A DNA stretch of 38,776 bases from a bacterium (lineage in GTDB: Bacteria; SZUA-79; Acidulodesulfobacterales; Acidulodesulfobacteraceae). The notes under the pieces are model-generated. The model saw only the letters and a program-made list of their open reading frames with translations. It was not told the origin of the DNA and did no database searches. The stretch lies in the NCBI GenBank assembly GCA_021831025.1, contig JAKBNN010000059.1, positions 1-38,776 on the forward strand, given 5' to 3'. Shown piece after piece: positions 8,128 through 14,842 of this stretch. Made by a program: the position numbers and the translations under genes. Each line of letters starts with the position of its first letter. The stretch's first letter is position 1.

Positions 8128-8196
8128 TTATTTACATACGGATAAAAATGTGAACATGGCTGCAGGTAAAATAATAACGGTATAATGCAACGCCAT
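8128..8196 (-). CDS. Putative 22-residue hydrophobic small protein or leader peptide upstream of yqeY
   Basis: A 69-nt frame from ATG 8196 to TAA 8128, beginning MALHYTVIILP and ending FLSVCK. An unusually good ribosome site, GGGAGGAGAAATAACA, precedes the ATG, with spacing similar to neighbouring real genes. The peptide is hydrophobic, long enough for one short membrane segment, and ends 17 bp before the yqeY start. It could be a small membrane protein or a translated leader. Expression is unproven. The upstream stretch to 8389 holds nothing else recognisable. Confidence 0.45.
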   Translation of the reverse strand: MALHYTVIILPAAMFTFLSVCK

Positions 8197-8389
8197 TGTT
8201 ATTTCTCCTCCCTCTTTGCTTTGACGATTGTTATCGATCCAGTATCCGATATTATATCATAATATTTTTTATATGCTCAATCAAATAATTTACATTATTA
8301 TAGTCTGGAAAAAGTTGACAATATAAATATAGCGCATCTATAATCCTGCCTATTTATAAATTTTGGGTAAATAGCTAACTTTGCCTATA

Positions 8390-9013
8390 TTATGGCGTAA
8401 TCGGCCTTTCCAGCTGTAACGACCTTATATAGCTTTTTAAGATATCAAAACACCCTTTTAATACTTCTTTATTATGTTTTGACTTGGAAAGCATAACGCA
8501 GCCTTCAACCCCGGCTATTATAAAATTACCGATGTTAATTATGTCGGCGTCTTTGCCGATAATCCCCTTTTCCTTTGCTTTAAGCAATGCCTTTTCAAGG
8601 TGGGTATGCCATAAAAGAAGAACTTCATCGGTCAGCCGTGAAAGATATATATCTTTTGTAGATAATTCAAGTATCAGGTTTCCGAGAGGACAGCCGGTTT
8701 TTGAAAATTCCCCGCCCTTTTTTTCATAAAGCTTATCTATGACGGCGATGATATTTTCTAAGGGATTTTCCCCGCCGCCGTACAGCTTATCCCATGTATG
8801 TCCCCAGAATTCGTTATAGGCGGGTTTTATTGCTTCTTCTATGACTGCGGCGGCAACATCTTTTTTAGAGTCAAAATAGTGATAGACTAAACCTTTAGTG
8901 GCATTTATCCTATCGGTAATATCCTGAATGGATGTGCCTTCATAACCTTTCGTAAGCATAAGCTCAAAGGATGCGCCTATTATCTCTTTTCTTTTAACCT
9001 CATTTTTTTTCAT
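8390..9013 (-). CDS. TetR-family transcriptional repressor
   Basis: A 207-residue protein. The N-terminal HTH (RKEIIGASFELMLTKGYEGTSIQDITDRI, then ATKGLVYHYFDSKKDV) is the standard TetR domain. The C-terminal region resembles TetR_C domains of regulators sensing small organic or electrophilic compounds; the conserved pattern KTGCPLGNLILELS near residues 105-118 occurs in NemR/AcuR-like groups. It is the third gene of a minus-strand operon after the nitroreductase and TusA-like genes (12-bp gap). A palindrome upstream of the operon (10091-10108) is its likely operator, giving autorepression with relief by an inducer. Confidence 0.88.
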   Translation of the reverse strand: MKKNEVKRKEIIGASFELMLTKGYEGTSIQDITDRINATKGLVYHYFDSKKDVAAAVIEEAIKPAYNEFWGHTWDKLYGGGENPLENIIAVIDKLYEKKGGEFSKTGCPLGNLILELSTKDIYLSRLTDEVLLLWHTHLEKALLKAKEKGIIGKDADIINIGNFIIAGVEGCVMLSKSKHNKEVLKGCFDILKSYIRSLQLERPITP

Positions 9014-9025
9014 TCCTCTAATAAG

Positions 9026-9274
9026 TTATCCCTTTTTAATGTAAAATGCAAGCGTGCCTTCAGGCAATTTTTGGTCTTGCTCGGAGGTTTCCAAGGCAAG
9101 GAGTTCATTTCCGGATTGCCTGCAAAAAGCGGGAATATCGTTTTCCATAGAAACTTTATCCGAAAGGGCTAACAAAATATCCCCGCTTTGCATATCCTTA
9201 AGCTCTTTGGATATCTTTATTATCGGAACGGAGCAACACATGCCCGTAATATCGATTTTACGGTTATTATCCAT
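9026..9274 (-). CDS. TusA-like protein with atypical CCSVP motif
   Basis: An 82-residue SirA/TusA-like protein. The start KIDITGMCCSVPIIKISKELKDM aligns with the TusA pattern DxRGLxCPxP, but the proline after the catalytic cysteine is Ser (C14-S-V-P) and an extra Cys (C13) precedes it. A further Cys lies in AFCRQSGNELL, where TusA proteins often have a Trp or other residue. It lies between a nitroreductase and a TetR gene, so a persulfide or thiol sensing/transfer role linked to reductive stress is plausible. It is not part of the dsrE-tusA-SQR operon at 485-3605. Confidence 0.8.
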   Translation of the reverse strand: MDNNRKIDITGMCCSVPIIKISKELKDMQSGDILLALSDKVSMENDIPAFCRQSGNELLALETSEQDQKLPEGTLAFYIKKG

Positions 9275-9328
9275 AATACACCCCCATTATTCATTATTAA
9301 AAAATATTTTAATTTTAAGAAAAATTCA

Positions 9329-10000
9329 TCAATCGTAATATTTAACCGCATCTTTCAATTCAACTCTGGATGTTTGTATGTTATTGGCAGCGCTGTCTTT
9401 TTTGTAAAAGCCGATAGAGATGCCCAGAAGGAATTTTTTGCTGTCGGGCAGCTTAAAAGCCTCTCTTAATATATCGGGATACCTGACCAAATAAGCCTGC
9501 GGACAGGCTCCAAGACCTAAATCGTGCGCGGCCAGAAGAATATTTTGAATCAACATTCCGCAATCGAGCGTTGACCAGTGTCCTAATTTTTCATCCATAT
9601 AAATATATATTGCCGTTTGAGAACCAAAAAAATCCTGATTATATAAAGCAAAATCTTTTCTCTTTGCGGCATCGTCCCGTAAAATACCCATAGATTCATA
9701 TATTAATTTTCCGGTTTCAAACATATTGGCGTTTTGTTTGTCCAGCCACAATGCAGGGGACAGTGGAAACGGAAAATCGGGATTTCCGGGGTCATCCTCC
9801 GATGCGAGTTTATAAACGCTTTTTTTAATAAATTCGCTTGTTTTACCGGTTGAAACGGCTATTTCCCACGGCTGTGAATTAGCCCATGAAGGCGCTTTTA
9901 AAGAAGCGGATAAAATTTTTTCGATTGTTTCTTTCGGCACGGGCTTGTTTTCAAAATCTCTTTTAGACGTACGCGTAAGCAAGGCTTCGAACAGTTCCAT
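9329..10000 (-). CDS. Nitroreductase-family FMN oxidoreductase
   Basis: A 223-residue protein. ELFEALLTRTSKRDFENKPVPKETIEKIL is the usual N-terminal nitroreductase pattern with the FMN-phosphate-binding R-S/T-x-R segment. APSWANSQPWEIAV is the conserved A-P-S-x-x-N-x-Q-P-W motif, and GLGACPQAYLVRYPDILREAFKLP matches the C-terminal FMN-binding G-L-G region. Members reduce nitroaromatics, quinones or other electrophiles using NAD(P)H. It is first in the nitroreductase/TusA-like/TetR operon. AGGAGA lies upstream of the ATG. The true substrate is unknown; induction through the TetR protein is inferred. Confidence 0.88.
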   Translation of the reverse strand: MELFEALLTRTSKRDFENKPVPKETIEKILSASLKAPSWANSQPWEIAVSTGKTSEFIKKSVYKLASEDDPGNPDFPFPLSPALWLDKQNANMFETGKLIYESMGILRDDAAKRKDFALYNQDFFGSQTAIYIYMDEKLGHWSTLDCGMLIQNILLAAHDLGLGACPQAYLVRYPDILREAFKLPDSKKFLLGISIGFYKKDSAANNIQTSRVELKDAVKYYD

Positions 10001-10090
10001 AATTGATTGTCTCCTGTTTAAAGATTAGTTAATATTTAATAACAATAACAGTTCATTTATAAGCGGTTCAAACTTACATGCCTAAATTAC

Positions 10091-10108
10091 ATACTAAACG
10101 GTTAGTAT
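10091..10108. promoter_or_regulatory. Probable TetR operator
   Basis: ATACTAA-ACGG-TTAGTAT is a perfect 7-bp inverted repeat around a 4-bp centre, 91 bp upstream of the nitroreductase start. Size and sequence resemble TetR-family operators (ACTAAC...GTTAGT type). The adjacent TATATATAATTATAC could supply the -10. Confidence 0.6.
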
Positions 10109-10177
10109 ATATAATTATACAATTTATAAAATTTATGTCAAGGAAATTTTAATAGCGAATGTCAATTGTCTCCCAAT

Positions 10178-10343
10178 CCCAAATTTGCTGATAGAAATTA
10201 ATAAATTGACCTCAAAAGCTTAAAGACACTGGATTCCTGCTTTCGCAGGAATGACAATATGAGGTTTTAACGTTTCACCCAACTGGCGTCATTCCTGCGA
10301 AAGCAGGAATCCAGTGTTAGAATTTTCTATCGGCAAATTTGGG
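10178..10343. repeat. MITE-like nested inverted repeat
   Basis: The inner arms (30 bp) at 10226-10255 and 10288-10317 are perfect reverse complements, each containing a small hairpin CCTGC-TTTC-GCAGG. The outer arms at 10178-10199 and 10321-10343 (containing CCCAAATTTG and CAAATTTGGG) also pair, with one bulge and one mismatch. The whole folds on itself. ATTCCTGC...GCAGGAAT repeats of this kind are scattered in many proteobacterial genomes. No transposase is present. Confidence 0.8.
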
Positions 10344-10404
10344 CAATGCTTTTTTTATAAAGATAATTAGTTAATAATATTAACAACTTATTAATTACAG
10401 TAAT

Positions 10405-10453
10405 TACCTTGACACGGTAGGGGTCGGCGGTTCGAGACCGCCCGTGCCTACCA
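10405..10453 (+). repeat. 3' tRNA-Val fragment (attR-like direct repeat)
   Basis: Exact copy of 4049-4097: the 3' two-thirds of tRNA-Val(GAC) including T arm, acceptor strand and CCA. The D arm and 5' acceptor strand are absent, so it cannot be a functional tRNA. It marks the far edge of the island. Confidence 0.85.
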
Positions 10454-10510
10454 ATTAAATAAAGGGTTTTAGGGGGGTACGAGGAGGGGGTATATTATTC
10501 GGACATATTA

Positions 10511-11719
10511 TTATAGATTAACATCGAGTTCCATATCCTTAGTCTCCGGCAGAAAAAAAGTTAATAAAAAGGCGGCCAGCATTAAAATTCCAATCAAATA
10601 ATATCCAAAATCCTTATTTTCTTTCACAAAAAACACCATAATCAAAACCCCGCATATAGCCCCGAATTTCCCCATCATTGCCGAAACGCCATACGCCGAC
10701 GACCTGAAAGATGTATGCGAAAGCTCAGCCGGAAAAATCCCCACGGTAAGGGACGCAAAGGAATTAAAAATTTCTGCGATAAAAATAACTAAAATGATGC
10801 CGGTTAAACTTTTATAAACGGACGGCAGGGAAGAAAGCGCGATTGCCATCCCTATAAAGCCGGTGAGCTGCAAACCCTTTCTTCCGATTTTATCTATATT
10901 TAACAGCCCCGCTATAGAACTGACAATGCCCGCAAAAAGGATTAACGATGTAACGAGCGCGTTATCCTCATTTGAAATAAGACCTGTTTTTTTAAAAATC
11001 AAAGGTATTAAAAGCCCTATGCCATAAGCCCCGATATCATACAAAAACCATATAACCGAATATAATAGCGTATTTTTAATATGAACCTTCGAAAACATCC
11101 CTTTTATATAAATTTTATTTCCTAAATTTTTGACATTGAGCCATCTTGCAGATTCAGGCATAGAAATCCTTAAAAACATAACTATAATAGCAGGTATCAC
11201 AACAATCCCAAGCATAAACCTCCACATTTCCGGGCCAAACGGAAAAAGCGCGGCCGAAACCAGAGAAGAAAATATCGAACCCAGTCCGAAGGAAAGGCCT
11301 GAAAATGCAAGATACTTACCCCTTAACCCCTGCGGCGCTATCTCGGTAATATAAGAATTAGATATGGGGTAATCCGCCCCTACCGCAATGCCTATAATAA
11401 AGCGGGATAAAAACAGCATTAAAAAATTAAAAGAAACGGCGGAGACAAGACTAAACACGACAAAAATTACCATGTTCAAAACGTAAACAGACTTCCTTCC
11501 AAAGATGTCTCCGAAATACCCGACGACCAGCGCTCCCGCCGCGCTGCCAAAAATAATCGAAGCGACTATCAAACCGGAACCGAGGGCGTTTAAATGAAAA
11601 TAGGGATTAATAAGTATTATCGCAAATGCTATGACGGTTAAGGAATACCCGTCTAAAAACATGCCCGCGGAAGAAAGCAGGAGGGGCATTGTAAAAAATG
11701 TGTTGTTTTTATTGCCCAA
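10511..11719 (-). CDS. MFS transporter (metabolite:H+ symporter-like)
   Basis: About 402 residues with 12 predicted membrane segments. The loop 2-3 motif GYFGDIFGRKSVY matches the MFS signature GxxxDxxGR(R/K), and MPESARWL after segment 6 is typical of the sugar/organic-acid/phosphate porter subgroup. MFLDGYSLTVIAFAI in segment 1 resembles aromatic-acid and other carboxylate symporters. The start at 11719 is TTG, 2 bp after the stop of the upstream gene, with no clear ribosome site; the ATG 10 codons further in is an alternative. It is probably cotranscribed with the isomerase-like gene, which would process or produce its substrate. The substrate is not predictable. Confidence 0.82.
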   Translation of the reverse strand: MGNKNNTFFTMPLLLSSAGMFLDGYSLTVIAFAIILINPYFHLNALGSGLIVASIIFGSAAGALVVGYFGDIFGRKSVYVLNMVIFVVFSLVSAVSFNFLMLFLSRFIIGIAVGADYPISNSYITEIAPQGLRGKYLAFSGLSFGLGSIFSSLVSAALFPFGPEMWRFMLGIVVIPAIIVMFLRISMPESARWLNVKNLGNKIYIKGMFSKVHIKNTLLYSVIWFLYDIGAYGIGLLIPLIFKKTGLISNEDNALVTSLILFAGIVSSIAGLLNIDKIGRKGLQLTGFIGMAIALSSLPSVYKSLTGIILVIFIAEIFNSFASLTVGIFPAELSHTSFRSSAYGVSAMMGKFGAICGVLIMVFFVKENKDFGYYLIGILMLAAFLLTFFLPETKDMELDVNL

Positions 11720-11721
11720 TT

Positions 11722-12642
11722 TTATTTTATATGAATGAGGTTTTTAGATTTAATATACTCCAACGATTTTATCAAATCCTTTTCCGACCTGTTTTCAATA
11801 ATTAAGGAACCGCCGAATTTTTTATCCTTAAGGTAATTAAAAAAATCATCAACCCTCAAAATACCGTCCCCCAACGCACGGTGTTCTTTTCTGACGGTTA
11901 TTCTTAAGCCCTGTCTTTCCAAAACCATGTCCTGGATATGAATTTCGCTTATGTTTTCGAGCTTAAACTTTTCTATAAATTCTAAAGGCATAAACCCGTT
12001 TAATCCCCAATGTCCTATATCGAAACAGATTGAGATATTATATTCTTTGACTATGGGATATAGATAATCGAACGGAAAAACTTCAAGATTTTCCAACGCA
12101 AACATGCCGGGATTAAGCCCTGTTTTTTCCAATATATCGGCCATACTCTTCCTTGCCTGATTTATAGCGCTGACGATAAGCGCCTTTTTATCTTCTTCCC
12201 CGATAGGAAAAAACATTATAGAATCCTCAAACTCGGAGGTTAAATGAAGAACAAATCTTCCGACGCTTATGTTCAATGCCTCTAATTCCCTGCAGGCATT
12301 TATAACCCTGATTATATAATCTACGGAAAGTTTTCTGTATTCTTCAAGGAGGCTTGACGGATTAAGCTGTAAATAAGGAAGGTGTACCGAAACCGATTTA
12401 ATATTCGCTTTAACATCCGAAGATTTTATGATGGGGGCGATTATTTTTCCTAAAAATCCGGGGGATAACTGCTCTATTTCGGTGTTTATCTCGACAGCTT
12501 GTATGCGGTACTCATTTAAAAGTTCAAAATATCGGTTAAATTTTAATTCTAAAGCGCGGGGATCATTATTCCCTACAAGTCCGAACCCTATTCCAAAAAA
12601 TGAATCGGTATTTACGCCAAAACAAAGATTGCCGTTATTCAC
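11722..12642 (-). CDS. Sugar phosphate isomerase/epimerase-like TIM-barrel protein
   Basis: A 306-residue protein of the xylose isomerase-like (AP endonuclease 2) superfamily. Likely metal ligands and active-site residues follow the family order: H87 (VSVHLPY), H133 (VLHLTSE), E184 (ALENLEV), D208 and H211 (CFDIGHWG), H235 (IHIQD), H254 (KEHRALGDG) and E283 (IIENRS). No signal peptide. The start is GTG 12642 with AGGGCG upstream. Members isomerise or epimerise sugars, or act on cyclitols and related compounds. The 2-bp gap to the MFS gene indicates translational coupling. Intergenic 12643-12722 carries nothing else visible. Confidence 0.78.
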   Translation of the reverse strand: MNNGNLCFGVNTDSFFGIGFGLVGNNDPRALELKFNRYFELLNEYRIQAVEINTEIEQLSPGFLGKIIAPIIKSSDVKANIKSVSVHLPYLQLNPSSLLEEYRKLSVDYIIRVINACRELEALNISVGRFVLHLTSEFEDSIMFFPIGEEDKKALIVSAINQARKSMADILEKTGLNPGMFALENLEVFPFDYLYPIVKEYNISICFDIGHWGLNGFMPLEFIEKFKLENISEIHIQDMVLERQGLRITVRKEHRALGDGILRVDDFFNYLKDKKFGGSLIIENRSEKDLIKSLEYIKSKNLIHIK

Positions 12643-12722
12643 TTAAACGCCCTATTTTTTTATTTATTTCGTTATTTAATCTTACCGAAGCCGACGGTTA
12701 GATTATAACATAAAGCGCTAAA

Positions 12723-13127
12723 TTATTTCACGGGATTTACGGCGATAGAAACCCTTAAAAATCCGTCCTTTTTTATAATATCTATTGTTTTAACGACCCT
12801 TTTTAAATAAATTTTTTTATCTCCGTTAATAATTATGAGATCTTTTTTATTCGCAACCTTTTGCTTTAGTATTGCCGGAAGACCTTGAAGGGTCGTCCGC
12901 TCTTTATTAAGAAAAACCGAGCCGTCTTTCTTGAGCGTAACCACAAAATTGTGTAATTTTACGGCAGAACCCTGAGATGAATTCGGAAGTTTAACATTTA
13001 ACCCCTTTTGATGAACCATCGAAAGAGTTACGAATATAAAAAATACAAGAAGAAAAAACATCGTATCAATCATCGGTATTAATTCGATTCTTGCTCTTTT
13101 GGTTTCCTGTTCTTTAAAAAGCTTCAT
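12723..13127 (-). CDS. exbD: ExbD/TolR-family biopolymer transport protein
   Basis: A 134-residue protein with one N-terminal membrane helix after RARIELIPMIDTMFFLLVFF. D21 in this segment is the proton-conducting aspartate of ExbD/TolR. The rest is the periplasmic domain. It follows exbB and tonB in the same orientation, so ExbD rather than TolR is preferred. With ExbB it forms the proton-driven motor that energises TonB and, through it, the outer-membrane receptors encoded just upstream on the same strand. Confidence 0.92.
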   Translation of the reverse strand: MKLFKEQETKRARIELIPMIDTMFFLLVFFIFVTLSMVHQKGLNVKLPNSSQGSAVKLHNFVVTLKKDGSVFLNKERTTLQGLPAILKQKVANKKDLIIINGDKKIYLKRVVKTIDIIKKDGFLRVSIAVNPVK

Positions 13128-13201
13128 ATTTTATCGGGTCTTACCCCTGCCCCCTCTTCAAGTATATAAATTAATTATATATAACTATTTTAATTATCTT
13201 T

Positions 13202-13879
13202 TTAAACTAGTTGCACCTTCTTTTTTTCGTTTGAGCTAAAACTATTGTTATCTTTCAACTCATTTCTTTTGATAAAATTTTCAAATTGTAATACCACAAA
13301 TTCCATTTGCTTTTTAATCGAAATAATTTTATTCTGGAAGTAATTAAAAAATCCTAAACAAAGTATTGCAATAATAAGGCCTGCCGCCGTATTTAAAAGG
13401 GCTAAAGCAACCCCGCCGGTAATGGCCGTCGGATGCGATACCCCTGTTTTACTTATTACATTAAACGAAATCATAATCCCGATTATAGTTCCAAGAAGCC
13501 CTAAGAGGGGGGCCATTGTGATTAATGTATCTAAAACCCACATATATCTTTCCATCTCTCTTGTATGCTTCATAGCCTCTTCCGTCAAGACCTCATCCCT
13601 TTCCTCTTTAGTTAAACATAGATTGTTAAAATCGACCAAGAGAAGGGAAGAATATATTCCGGGATGTTCGTTGCAATATTCTTTTGCCTTTTTAAGCCCG
13701 TTATCGCTTTTTAAAATACTTTTAATCTCTTCGGTAAAAGACGAGCCTGTTTTAATAACGCTGTGCAAAAAATAAAATCTTTCGATAATAACGGTGATGG
13801 CGACAAGAAGCAATACAAGCATAACATACATAAGCGGACCGCCGTCAAATAATACTCCTAAACTGTGAAATATATTCAT
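13202..13879 (-). CDS. exbB: ExbB/TolQ-family proton channel protein
   Basis: A 225-residue MotA/TolQ/ExbB protein with membrane segments near residues 15-33, 115-140 and 155-180. The conserved MAPLLGLLGTIIGIMISF stretch and the third helix HPTAITGGVALALLNTAAGLIIAI are characteristic of the family. The C-terminal tail is polar and cytoplasmic. It lies between tonB (57-bp gap) and exbD (74-bp gap), and the three probably form one transcript from the repeat-containing promoter at 14669-14723. Confidence 0.92.
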   Translation of the reverse strand: MNIFHSLGVLFDGGPLMYVMLVLLLVAITVIIERFYFLHSVIKTGSSFTEEIKSILKSDNGLKKAKEYCNEHPGIYSSLLLVDFNNLCLTKEERDEVLTEEAMKHTREMERYMWVLDTLITMAPLLGLLGTIIGIMISFNVISKTGVSHPTAITGGVALALLNTAAGLIIAILCLGFFNYFQNKIISIKKQMEFVVLQFENFIKRNELKDNNSFSSNEKKKVQLV

Positions 13880-13936
13880 TATTATGTCCTCCTTTTAAAG
13901 TTTAATTAATTCAAAAACTGGTTCGCGTTTTTTCCT

Positions 13937-14662
13937 CTATCTTCGTTTTAATTTAAAATGTATTTTTATTAGAAAAGTTAACGAATTTCTTGATATGCCC
14001 TTAGGAAACGGCATAAACGGCGCAGATATCTTTATGGTTTTAATGGCAGATGCGTTTAAAGTCCCATATTGAGAACCTTTTTCAATCTTTTCGAATACTA
14101 AGTCTCCATTTCTTAAAATCTTAAATAATACATTTACATATCCCTCCATCCCTTCTTTTCTTGCATAATACGGATAAACTAAATTCCTTACAACCTTTGC
14201 CTTGATTTCGCCGAAATATTTATCTAGTATGCTTGCCGGTATTTTTTTATGCGCATGGTGAACGACGACAGCATGTTTAACAATCGGAGCTACGGGCGCT
14301 ACCGGAGCAGGTATAGGAACGGAAACATGATGAACCTTAAGGGGGGCTGGTTTTATGGATTTTTTAATCAAAACTTTCTTAATAACTCTTTTTATTACAG
14401 GCTTCTTATATATTACCTTTTTTATCTTTTTAACGGGAACTACCCGTTTTTTAGGTGGAACTATAACCTTTTTCTTGTGCGGAAAATTGACAACAGAGAT
14501 AAGCATCGGCTTTGCCTTTACCGCAGGCTTTATAAAATGCTTGGCGATAATGGAAATTTCGGCAAAAAGGAGCAAAAATATTATTTCCAGTATTAAAGCG
14601 ATTATAAACGAATATTTTAATCTTGTATTTTTATCGGGAAATTCTTTTATAATGTTTTCCAT
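13937..14662 (-). CDS. tonB: TonB energy-transducing protein
   Basis: A 241-residue protein with an N-terminal membrane anchor (YSFIIALILEIIFLLLFAEI), a long Lys/Pro/Val-rich periplasm-spanning region (about residues 50-140) and a C-terminal TonB domain: VRNLVYPYYARKEGMEGYVNVLFKILRNGDL. The YPxxARxxGxxG motif is conserved. It is first in tonB-exbB-exbD. Its promoter has the same 11-bp hexamer repeats as the three receptor genes, so transducer and receptors should be coexpressed. Confidence 0.92.
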   Translation of the reverse strand: MENIIKEFPDKNTRLKYSFIIALILEIIFLLLFAEISIIAKHFIKPAVKAKPMLISVVNFPHKKKVIVPPKKRVVPVKKIKKVIYKKPVIKRVIKKVLIKKSIKPAPLKVHHVSVPIPAPVAPVAPIVKHAVVVHHAHKKIPASILDKYFGEIKAKVVRNLVYPYYARKEGMEGYVNVLFKILRNGDLVFEKIEKGSQYGTLNASAIKTIKISAPFMPFPKGISRNSLTFLIKIHFKLKRR

Positions 14663-14668
14663 ATTTTT

Positions 14669-14723
14669 ATTGTATCAAACGAATGTTACAATATTATTAC
14701 AGTCATATTAAGTTTTTGTTACA
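14669..14723 (-). promoter_or_regulatory. Pho-box-like promoter of tonB-exbB-exbD
   Basis: On the minus strand hexamers TGTAAC, CTTAAT, TGTAAT and TGTAAC follow at exact 11-bp steps (plus-strand starts 14718, 14707, 14696, 14685). The last is separated by exactly 10 bp from TACAAT (14669-14674), a -10-like hexamer. No -35 is seen. This matches a PhoB-type activated promoter. Confidence 0.7.
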
Positions 14724-14842
14724 ACGGGCGGCGGCGCAAAAATTTCCGCAAAGGCCGCATTTAGCGGCTTTTGCGGACAAAGATTAATTCGTATTAATTC
14801 GTTTAGACCCATTTTAAGCATCAAATAATTTATATCTTAAGC

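Noticed and set aside
10405..10453. A second functional tRNA-Val
   Set aside because: Only the 3' part is present; there is no D arm or 5' acceptor strand.
14249..14711. Plus-strand open frames opposite tonB
   Set aside because: They are shadows of the Lys/Pro/Val-rich TonB linker and lack start signals.
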